The notes under the pieces: model-generated | The model's input: the letters and a program-made list of their open reading frames with translations, nothing else | Told to the model about the DNA's origin: nothing | Database searches by the model: none | Made by a program: the position numbers and the translations under genes | Shown: positions 41,255-51,300 of the stretch, piece after piece | How the letters are laid out: each line of letters starts with the position of its first letter | Position numbering within the stretch: the stretch's first letter is position 1 | Assembly: GCF_015776785.2 (NCBI RefSeq) | Contig: NZ_LFMD02000005.1 | Coordinates: 31,930 to 93,240, forward strand | Source of the DNA: Kitasatospora sp. SUK 42 | GTDB taxonomy: Bacteria > Actinomycetota > Actinomycetes > Streptomycetales > Streptomycetaceae | DNA: 61,311 nucleotides | Reading direction: 5' to 3'

Positions 41255-44200
41255 TCAGGGCTTCGATTCGGGGGTCACGGTCCACAGCTGGTTGACATTG
41301 GCGCCGATGCAGTCCCAGATGCCGAGGCGGATGCCCTGGTCGGCGGCCCAGCCCGGTCGTTCGAGGCAGCGGCCTCCGGGGAGGGACGGGCTCACTGTGG
41401 CCGGGAGGTAGATCCGGCCCTCTGGGGTGGTTGCCCACTTCTGGGTCGGCTGGTTGTCGCAGACGGCCATGCCGACCTGGACGCCGTTGCCCAGCGAGGC
41501 GTTCTTGGCGGTCAGGCAGTAGCCGGAGGCCCGGATGGTGCCGTCGATGCCGAGGGTGAAGCGCTGATTGATGGTCTCCCAGCAGGCGTACGCGGCCACG
41601 TCGGCGCCGTTGCGGGGACCGCCCTCGGCGTCGACGCACTGCCACGGGACCTGGTTGGAGTGCAGGGACACGCTGGCGTTGGCGTAGCCGAGGAGCTGCC
41701 AGTTGTCGAAGCCGTCGACCTTGCCCGGGTTGCCGATGCTGCTCTTGCCGGGGAAGACGGTGATCGCGTTGTTGTTGTTGATTGCCCAGAGGTCGGGGTA
41801 GCCGTCACCGTTGAGGTCGGCGGCACCGACCTTGGGCTGGGCCGCGACGGTCCAGTTGGCGCCGCTGAGGATCACGGTCCCGCTGTTGGGCTTGGTGAGC
41901 GTGCTGAAGTCGACCTGGCCGTCCGCGGTGAACCCGAGCGGGTAGGCGTAGATGTTGCCGTTGGTGCGGTGCCGCGCCCAGAGCGTGGCCTGCCGGGTCG
42001 CGGGCTTGCCGATCGTCGAGGTGGTGCCGTTCGCCGGTCCGGGGTTGATCAGCTCGTAGTCGTCCCAGGTGCCGCTGTTGGGGGCGGTGGGAATGAGCAG
42101 GGCGGTGGAGCTGACGTCGTTCCACTTCTGTTCGCTCACGTTGTGCAGCCACAGCCGGCCGCCCTCGACGGTGAGCAGGGACGTCTGGCTGATGATCGAC
42201 GTCTTCGCCGGGTTGGTCGGAGTGGCCGGGGTGGTGCTGGTCAGCTCCCCGTCGGGGGTGCCGAGGGCGACTATCTGGCTGACCTGGGACCAGTCGGCGG
42301 CGAACGGCCGACTGTCCGGGCAGGCCACCCCCGAGGTCGGTACGGCGGCGCAGGCGGTGGACTTCGGCCGGGTCAGCGGCGTCTTCTGGTAGACGTCGTA
42401 CCGGCCGGTGCCGTCGTTGTCGATCAGGTACAGGTTCTTCTTGAGGTTGGCGTCCTTGGTGTTGTGGACGATCAACTGGTCGAGCGTGCCCGCCTCGTTC
42501 AGCGTGCCGCGGTGGGTTATCTGGTAGTCGGCCCAGGTCGTGGTGGTGTCGTTGACCCCGTTGCGGGGCGCGCTGGCAGCAGCCGCGGTGATGGCACGCA
42601 TCGGGTCGGCGTTACCGGCGATGGTTCGCAGGTTGCCGCCGGCGTCCGCGATGACGATGTCCGCGAGCTGGTCGCCGTCGGTGTCGCCGAAGACCGGGAC
42701 GGAGCCGGGCTTCCACGGCGCGTAGAAGGAGTAGTCGGCGCGCTGGCTGTAGTTGCCGGCGATGTCCATGGCCCATGCGTAGACGGTGTTGGTGCCCCAC
42801 CTGGTGGGCGTGAACTTGACCGTCTCACCGGGGCGGTAGGTGCCGGACTGACCGCACTGCCAGCCGACGACCGGCGTCGGATCGGTGCTGAAGCGCGTGC
42901 AGGCGACACCCGAGGCCCACAGGCCGGGCCCGGGAGCCGGGTCCTCGGCGTTGAGGACGAAAGTGCCGGGCTGGGTGTCCATGGCGAACCGGGTCGGGTG
43001 GTCGTTGGGCGTCCCGGACGGCGGGAAGTCCGGGGAGCTGATGCTGACGCGCGGGGCGGTCCGGTCGACACGGAAGTAGCACCAGGCACTCGACGGTGAG
43101 GTGAGCGCACCGTCCGCGGCCTTGGCGTACCAGCCGTATTGGTGGCCGTCGGAGAGCGACCCGACCGGCTGGCTGTAGCCCGGGTCGTTGTAGCTACCAC
43201 CCCAACCTCCGTCGAGGAGGGAGAAGTTGGGGTCGTTGTCGTCCCACATGTGGAAGCCCGTGTAGAGGCTCTGCCCGGTGGGGGACCAGCTGTTGACGAT
43301 CAGGTTGATGTTCTGGTTGTTGCCGACCCAACCCGGATTGTCCCAGGGGTGGGCGCCGCCGCTGGTGCACTCGGCCGTGCGGCGAGTGTCGGCGAAGCCC
43401 GGTCCGGGGCTGGTGCGCGGGTACCAGACGGTGGGCGTGATGTCGTAGGTCGTGGCGATGCTGAGGTTGCTGGCGATCTTGTGCCGGTAGAGCTTCTCCC
43501 ACTCGGTGGCCTGCGGCGCGATGCCGACGGTCCAGATGGACTGCTGGCCGGCGGCGACCTGCTGGATCGCGCCGGTCACGTTGACGGCGAGCGGTCCGGT
43601 GCCCTTGATCTGCTGCCCGCCGACGTAGGTGCAGCCGTTCATCACGAGGTTGCCGTTGGTGCCGCAGGGCTGGTCGTTCCAGTTGCTGTGCTCGTGGATG
43701 AGGTAGTCCCGTGGCGCCGCGTACACACCGAGGTCGGTCGGAGTGTCCATGCTGGAGGCGTCGCTGACCTGGCCGTTGAGCGTCGAGGTGAACACCGTGG
43801 GCGGGAACTCGGCGCCGGCCGGCTTGGTGTAGATGGCCGGGTTGATTCGGAACTGGAAGTAGGCGCGTTCGCGGCCCTCCACGGCGCAGTTCAGCCGCGG
43901 GTCGCTGCTGTGGTAGCCGCAGTAGCCGGTGGAGAGGTCGGTCTTCTTGTTGTAGTTCTCGGCGGTCTTGTAGTTCTCCTGGACCTGGACCGAGCCCTCG
44001 GAGTAGCTGGCCACCGAGGCCAGGGTCGGGTCGAGGTACCAGGGGCCGGTGCCGGAGCGCAACGCACCCTGGTCCGGCGTCAGTTCGAGGGCTCCGCCGA
44101 CCACCCGGGTCGCGATAGCGGCGACGTTGGCGCCGTCGCCCGGCCCCTCTACGGAGGACGCCGGCGTCGCCGGGGGAGTCTCGGGGTCATGTGCCGCAGC

Positions 44201-45049
44201 AGCCAGCCTGGCCGCCGCGACGGCGGACACCGGGCGGGAGGAGTCCCACTGGAGCGGAGAGGGGGAACGGAACCGCAGGCCGCCCTTGTCGTCCTTGACC
44301 TCGACCGAGCCGGACTCGGTTGCGGAGACGGTGAGCCCCTCGGCCTTGAGAGGGAAGCGCAGGGTCTTCAACGCCGGGTTGGCGGCGGCTTCGGCGGAGC
44401 GGACCACGATCACGTCCCGCCACCCGCCGACCGGCAGGGCGGTGAGCTGGAGGTCGACCCCGGGCAGGACGTCCGGGTAGGTGGCGGTGTCGCCGTTCAG
44501 GGTCGGCTTGGGAAGGGCGAACGGCGCCTCGACGGCGAGCCTCTTCCCGTCGTCAGTGGCGACCGTGGCCATAGGGCCGTTGCCGCCGCCGGAGAAGGTC
44601 AGTGCGGTGGATGCGACGGCCGGGGAGAGCGTGCCGTCGGGGTTGGCGCGCAGTGTGGCATCGAGGTCGGCCCAGCCGTCGGACCGCTTGGTGCGGACCG
44701 GGGCGCTGTTGTCGGTGGTGGTGAGGGTGCCGTTCGGGTTGGCGACGGTCTTCGACGCTTCGGTGGTCATCGTCTCGACCGTGACCGGCTTGCCGGTCGA
44801 CTTCGCGGTGGTCAGGGCGTCGAGCAGTGCCTGCTGTTCCGGCGTGCGTGCCGGAGCCGGGCCGACCGGCACGATCGGCGCGGGGGTTCCGTCGGCGGGG
44901 CCCGGCCCGGCCGCTGCCGAGGGCGTGCCGAGCAGGCCGAGGCCGAGCGCCAGACTCGTACCGAGTACGGCGAGGGCCCGGTTCGGCGCTCGTCGCGGGC
45001 CTCCATGGGGTGTCTGGATCAGTGATGATTGTGTGTGTTTGATGGACAA
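41255..45049 (-). CDS. Large secreted FG-GAP/VCBS and ricin-type lectin protein
   Basis: 1264 residues from a TTG at 45049, chosen because AAGGGG lies 7 nt upstream and it gives a signal peptide (basic start, hydrophobic LAVLGTSLALGLGLLG, cut after SAAA). Other starts (ATG 45118) give an overlong leader. Middle: DNRLRE-like modules with STLNGQ, Cys-containing loops and an Ig-like segment; VCBS/FG-GAP calcium motifs DTDGDQLAD (near 787) and DLNGDGYPD (near 1073). C-terminus (about 1160-1264) is a ricin B beta-trefoil with QRFTL, QKWAT and QLWTV repeats. Probably a cell-surface or secreted carbohydrate-binding protein. Divergent from the RHS toxin gene. Confidence 0.8.
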   Translation of the reverse strand: MSIKHTQSSLIQTPHGGPRRAPNRALAVLGTSLALGLGLLGTPSAAAGPGPADGTPAPIVPVGPAPARTPEQQALLDALTTAKSTGKPVTVETMTTEASKTVANPNGTLTTTDNSAPVRTKRSDGWADLDATLRANPDGTLSPAVASTALTFSGGGNGPMATVATDDGKRLAVEAPFALPKPTLNGDTATYPDVLPGVDLQLTALPVGGWRDVIVVRSAEAAANPALKTLRFPLKAEGLTVSATESGSVEVKDDKGGLRFRSPSPLQWDSSRPVSAVAAARLAAAAHDPETPPATPASSVEGPGDGANVAAIATRVVGGALELTPDQGALRSGTGPWYLDPTLASVASYSEGSVQVQENYKTAENYNKKTDLSTGYCGYHSSDPRLNCAVEGRERAYFQFRINPAIYTKPAGAEFPPTVFTSTLNGQVSDASSMDTPTDLGVYAAPRDYLIHEHSNWNDQPCGTNGNLVMNGCTYVGGQQIKGTGPLAVNVTGAIQQVAAGQQSIWTVGIAPQATEWEKLYRHKIASNLSIATTYDITPTVWYPRTSPGPGFADTRRTAECTSGGAHPWDNPGWVGNNQNINLIVNSWSPTGQSLYTGFHMWDDNDPNFSLLDGGWGGSYNDPGYSQPVGSLSDGHQYGWYAKAADGALTSPSSAWCYFRVDRTAPRVSISSPDFPPSGTPNDHPTRFAMDTQPGTFVLNAEDPAPGPGLWASGVACTRFSTDPTPVVGWQCGQSGTYRPGETVKFTPTRWGTNTVYAWAMDIAGNYSQRADYSFYAPWKPGSVPVFGDTDGDQLADIVIADAGGNLRTIAGNADPMRAITAAAASAPRNGVNDTTTTWADYQITHRGTLNEAGTLDQLIVHNTKDANLKKNLYLIDNDGTGRYDVYQKTPLTRPKSTACAAVPTSGVACPDSRPFAADWSQVSQIVALGTPDGELTSTTPATPTNPAKTSIISQTSLLTVEGGRLWLHNVSEQKWNDVSSTALLIPTAPNSGTWDDYELINPGPANGTTSTIGKPATRQATLWARHRTNGNIYAYPLGFTADGQVDFSTLTKPNSGTVILSGANWTVAAQPKVGAADLNGDGYPDLWAINNNNAITVFPGKSSIGNPGKVDGFDNWQLLGYANASVSLHSNQVPWQCVDAEGGPRNGADVAAYACWETINQRFTLGIDGTIRASGYCLTAKNASLGNGVQVGMAVCDNQPTQKWATTPEGRIYLPATVSPSLPGGRCLERPGWAADQGIRLGIWDCIGANVNQLWTVTPESKP

Positions 45050-45330
45050 AGGTTTGTCCCCTTCGGTGAAGCCGTCGCGACCGAGCAGCACGTGCGGGAA
45101 CGAACGATGGTGTCTCATCTGGCAGTTCGTCAACCTCATTGCGATTTTGTCTTCACATGTCCCATTGGTGATTCCGCTTTGAGTAACGAACATGTAAAGC
45201 CGGGTCGGTTCGTCCGATTCGGGGTAGCGGCAGGTAGTTGATCTCACTAGGGTCCGTCGCCTGATCGGTACACGGACGGGTCCGCACTGGTGATACCGCG
45301 TCAGCCCGTCCGTCAGACGGAAGGACACTG
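45050..45330. promoter_or_regulatory. Divergent promoter region between two giant secreted-protein genes
   Basis: 281 bp, AT-rich at 45120-45200. It carries an ACATGT word twice (about 45156 and 45190) flanking the most AT-rich part. Both genes probably start transcription here, but I cannot assign -35/-10 boxes safely. Confidence 0.45.
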
Positions 45331-48300
45331 GTGGAGCTTCGGCATGCCCCGGGACGGGGCGACGGACGACGGAGGAGGAGCGGCCGCTGGTCACCCGGCC
45401 TGGCCGCCCTGCTCGCGTTGACCTTGACGGGTGTGGTGGTGCCGCCGGGCGTGGCCTGGGCGGCGGCCGAGCCGGACGAGCAGGTCTGGTCGCCGCCGCA
45501 GACGCCGTTGGGCGCGGACACGCCGTCAGTGCCTGGCCGGGACTACGTCCCGGACGAAAAGGGCAGCAGCGGACCGGCGTCATGGACGCCGGTCGTCGCG
45601 CCGCCCGTGGAGCCCGGCAAGGCAGTCGTCCGGCTGGGCGCCGACGGTGAGGAGGCGAAGGCGGCTCGGGCCGCGACCGGTGGGGCGTCCCCCGCTTCGG
45701 ACGGCACGATACCCGGGCGGGCCGGGCAGTTGCCCGTCCTGCTGGCCCCCACCGCCGACGGTGCGGCGAGCGCGACGGCGGTGGCCGTCGAAGTGACGGA
45801 CCCCGCCAAGGGCAGGGCCGTCGGCACGGGAGGCGCCCTGGTCGCGCTGACCGACGCCGACGCCACCCCGTCCGCCGAGGGACGGCGGGCGCAGGTCTCG
45901 CTGGACCTGAAGGGGTTCCAGGCCGGAGGCTGGGTGGACCGGGCGCGACTGGTGGCGCTGCCCGGCTGTGCGCTGACCACGCCTGAGCGGGCCGAGTGTC
46001 GCACCAGGACTCCGGTGGACTCCACCGTGGACGTGGCGGCGGGTCAGGTCACCGCCGAGGTCACTCTGCCGCCCGTCGGCACCGCGGCCGCGAAGTCGGC
46101 GACGGCACAGGCCGCTCCGGCGGCCCAGAGCGCCTTCTCGGCCCCGATGGTCCTGGCCGCCGAGCCGGGCCCGTCGGGCGCCGGCGGCAGCTACGCGGCG
46201 ACGCCACTGGCTCCGTCGATGGAGTGGAGCGCCGGCTCGAACGTCGGCAGCTTCACGTACAACTACACGATCCAGCTCCCGCCGACCCTAGGCGGCCTGG
46301 CGCCGTCGGTGGTGCTCGACTACAACTCCTCGGCCGTCGACGGCCGGACATCGGCGACCAACTCCCAATCCACCTGGATCGGTGACGGCTGGTCGTACGA
46401 GCCGGGTTTCATCGAGCGCTCCTACCGCACCTGTGACAAGGGCGGCGACAAGGGCATCAAGGACTCGGGTGACCGCTGCTGGGGCGGGCAGAACGCCACG
46501 CTCTCGCTAGCGGGGCGTTCCGGAGCCCTGGTCCGTGACGACGACAGCGGCGTCTGGCACCTGCAGAGCGACGACGGCTCCAAGGTCGAGCAGCTCACCG
46601 GTGCCCCGCACGCGGCAGGTGACCGCGACTACCGTGACACCGAGTACTGGCGGATCACCACGCCGGACGGAACCGAGTACTACTTCGGTAGTAACCACCT
46701 GCCCGGGAGCGACGCCACCGACCCGGCCGCCCAGTCCGTTCTGACCAGCCCGGTCTACTCGCCCAACCCGGGCGACCCGTGTTACAGCGCCGCCACCGGC
46801 AAGGGCTCCTGGTGCCAGATGGCCTGGCGCTGGCAACTCGACTACGTGGTCGACGCGCACAAGAACCTGATCACCTACCGCTACGCCTCAGAGGGCAACC
46901 ACTACAACCGGGGCGGCGGGCAGAACAACGGCAACGGCACGCTCACCTCCTACGAGCGGGCCGTCACCCTGAAGGAGATCGGCTACAACCAGCGCTACGA
47001 CGAGCAGAAGGCCGCGAAGGGCACACTCACTCCGGGCGCGTCGGTGCTGTTCGACGCCACGGCCGAGCGCTGCAACCCGAGCGGCAGCATCACCTGCGCC
47101 GAGAGCCAGCGCACCGCCGCCAACGCGGACGCCTGGCCGGACGTCCCGATCGACCAGCTCTGCGCGGCCTCGGGAACCTGCACCAACTACGCGCCGGCCT
47201 TCTTCTCCACCAAGCGGCTCACCTCCATCACCACCCGGGTGACGACCGCTTCCGGGCCGGTCACCGTGGACACCTGGGCGCTCGGCCAGTCCCTGGTGGA
47301 CCCGGGCGACGGTACCAAGCGCACCCTCTGGCTGGACTCCATCAAGCGGACCGGCAGCGACGGTCGCCCCGACGTGGCCCTTCCGGCCGTCGGCTTCGCC
47401 TACAAGATGATCCCGAACCGGGTGGACGGCCTGGTGCCGGCCTCACCGATGTTCATGCGTCCGCGCATCCGGGAGATCACCACCGAGACCGGCGGCCGGA
47501 TCAACGTGGTCTACTCCGACGCGGAGTGCTCGCGCGTCAACAAGCACATGCCAGCCTCCGCCGACACCAACACCATGGCCTGCATGCCGGTCAACTGGTA
47601 CCTGCCGGGCCAGTCCTCGCCGGACCCGGTGCAGGACTGGTTCAACAAGCCGATGGTCCGCACCGTCACCGAACAGGACCTGGTCACCAGCCCATCGGTC
47701 ACCCGGACCACCGAGTACACCTACGGTGACAAGGCCGCCTGGCACCGCGACGACGCCGAGTTCACCGACCCCAAGACCCGGACCTGGGACTACTTCCGAG
47801 GCTACGAGTGGGTCGTCACCACGACCGGCAGTGCCTTCAAGGACGAGGCCCCGAAGACCCAGAAGAAGACCACCTACCTGCGCGGCATGGACGGCGACTA
47901 CAAGGCCGACGGCACGCAGCGCGGCGTCGACGTCGCGAGTCCGCTCGGCGGCACCGTCAAGGACAGCGACTGGCTGGCCGGCACCGCCGTCGCCACCGAG
48001 GTCTTCGACCAGGCCGGTGGCACCGTCCGGTCCGTGTCCGGCAGCCTGCACAGTGGGCAGACGGTGACCGCGACCCACGCCCAGAGTGCGGGCGTGCCGA
48101 AGATCTACGCCCGCTACGCGGACTCCCAGGTCACCGACATCGGCAAGGCCAAGCTGTCCGACGGCAGTTGGCGCACCACCACGGCGGTCACCACCACCGA
48201 TCCGGCCCACGGCAACCGGGTTCTCCAGACCTCCGACAAGGGTGACGGCACCGCCGCCACCCCGGAGGTGTGCACCTCGATCGAGTACGCGGCCAGCGAC

Positions 48301-51300
48301 AACCCGGCCCTGCAGATCCTGCCCTCCCGCCGGATCACGGTCCAGGGCCCTTGCGGCACCGCCGCGACCGCAGCGAACACCGTCGGCGGCAGCCGGACCC
48401 TGTACGACGGGCGGCCGTTCGGCCAGGCCGGCACCATCGGCGACGCTACCAGCGTGCAGGTCCTCGACCACTACGACGCGGCCGGCAAGCCGGTCTACGC
48501 CCACGGCGGCAGCACGACCTTCGACGCCTACGGTCGTACCGTCACCACGTCCACCCCGGACGGGTCGACGTACGACGGCAACGGCGCCCGGCTGAGTGAC
48601 GCGACGCTCACCCCGGCCACCACCCGCACCACCCGCAGCCCGGCCACCGGCCTGTTCCCGACCACCGTGACCACCACCGGCCCGATGGGCGCCGGCTGGA
48701 CGGTCGTGGTGAACCAGGAGCCCGGCCGTGGCCTGCCACTCAACGAGACGGACGCCAACCAGCGGACCACCACCCAGCAGTACGACGGCCTCGGCCGCCG
48801 CACCGCCGTCTGGGCGCCGGGCCGCAGCACCGGCGACCTTCCCAACCAGCGTTTCAGCTACGCGGTCAACGGCACCACAGGCCCCTCGGTGATCACCAGT
48901 GAGTGGCTCCAGAAGACCGGCAACACCTACTCGGGCCAGCGGGAGATCTTCGACGGCCTCGGTCGCCCACGGCAGAGCCAGCGGACCAGCGACGCCCGGG
49001 CCACCGGTCGGCTGATCACCGACACCGCGTACGACTCGCACGGCTGGGTGATCAAGACCTCGGCGCCCTACTACGAGGCCACCACCGCGCCCAGCGGCAC
49101 GCTGTTCCTGCCGCAGGACTCGCAGGTGCCGGCCCAGACCTGGACGTCGTACGACGGCATGGGCCGTCCGGTGCGCGCCGAGTTCCGCTCCAACGCCAAC
49201 CTGCAGTGGGCCACCACCACCGCGTACCCGGGCGCGGACCGGGTCGACGTGACCCCGCCGGCGGGCGCTTCGCCGACGACCACGGTGACCGACGCCCGCG
49301 GGCGCACCGTCGTGGCCTGGCAGTACCGGACCGCGACGCCGACGGGCAACCCGGCCGACGCCGCCATCAGCAGCTTCACCTACACCGCTCTAGGCCAGCC
49401 GGCCACGCACACCGACTCCGCCGGGAACACCTGGAACTACGCCTACGACCAGCTGGGCCGGCAGACCTCGGTCACCGACCCGGACGCCGGTACCTCTCGG
49501 ACGTACTACGACGTCAACTCCCGGATCGATCACACCGTCGATGCCAAGGGCAACACGCTTGTCTACACCTACGACCTGATCGGCCGGAAGACCGGTCAGT
49601 ACAACGGCGGCGTCGCGGACGCGAACCTGCTCGCCTCCTGGACGTATGACACGCTCGCCAAGGGCAAGCCGACCTCGTCCACCCGCTACGTCGGCGGGAA
49701 GGCCGGCGCGAAGTACGTCAACGCCGTCACCGGCTATGACGTCGCCTACCGACCGACCGGAACGGCCGTGACCATCCCCTCTGCCGAGGGCACATTGGCC
49801 GGCACCTACAGCACCGAGGCAACCTACGAGCCCGTCCTCGGGCTGGTGGACACCCTCACGCTGCCGGCCGCCGGCGGGCTCCCCTCGGAGACCATCGGTT
49901 ACACCTACAACGACACCGGGTTGTTGGTCTCCAGCAAGAGTCTCAAGAAGTCCGTGGTGGCCGAGATCGTCTATGACGCCGCCTCCCGGCCCGTGCGGAC
50001 CACCGTCGGTCCGTACGGCACGCAGGTGGTCTCCACGCAGCAGTACGACTGGGCCACCGGGCGGGTCATCAACGCCTTCGTCGATCGGCAGAACGGTACG
50101 GTTTCGGCCGACCAGAGCAGCTATACCTACACCGAGTCCGGCCGCATCACCTCGGTGACCAACCTTCAGGAGGCCCGCGACCGGGACCTGCAGTGCTTCA
50201 CCTACGATGGGCTCGGCAGGCTGACCAACGCCTGGACGGACACGGGCGGTACCCACACCACGGCGGACTGGACGGATACCTCCGGCGTCAAGCACGGCAC
50301 CGGCAGTTCCACCAAGGTCCCCGGCACGGGTGGATGCGACAACGCCACCGGACCGGCGGCCGTCAACCCCGGCGGGCGCACCGTCGGTGGTCCGGCGCCG
50401 TACTGGAACACCTACAGCTATGACACCGCGGGCAACCGCATCGGCCTGGTCCAGCACGACATCACCGGCAACAGCCTCAACGACACCACCACCATCCAGA
50501 CCTTCGGAGCCGCCGGAACCCGCAACACCCCGACCAGCGCCCCCAATACCGGTGGTGGCACGGGTGGTCCGCACGCTCTGCTGAGCTCCGTCACCACTGG
50601 TCCGTCGGGTGCCAAGACCACCCGCTACCAGTACGACGCGACTGGCAATACCACCGCGATCACCGACACTTCCGGCACCACCGGCTTGGCCTGGAATGCC
50701 GAGGGCAAGCCGACCAAGGTCAGCAAGACCGGGACGGCTAGCGACACGGACTACGTCTACGACGCGGACGGCAACCAGTTGGTCCGGCATAGCCCCGGCA
50801 AGACCACCCTGCTGGCCGGCACCGACGAGCTCACCCTGAACACGGCCACCCAGGCCATCGCCAACACCCGTTCCCTCGACGGCGGCGGCGGGCTGACCTT
50901 CACCCGCGTCACTGCCCCGGTTGGCGGCGGCACCGTGGTGATCCAGGCCGCTGACCCGCACGGCACCAACGGCCTGCAGATCGGCACCGACCCGGCCATG
51001 ACCGTCACCCGACGGCCCACCGACCCCTTCGGCAACCCGCGCGGAACCCAGCCCGCAGCATCCGCCTGGGCCGGCACCAAGGGCTTCGTCGGCGGTCTGA
51101 AGGACGACGCCACCGGTCTCACCAGCCTCGGAGCACGGCAGTACGACCCGGCAACGGGCCGCTTCATCAGCCCCGACCCCATCCTCGACCCGTCGAGCCC
51201 GAGTCAGTGGAACGCCTACGTCTACTCCTACAACGACCCGGTCAACGCCAGCGACCCGAGCGGTCTCTACGGCAGTTGGTGCGCCTCCCAAGCCTGCGCC

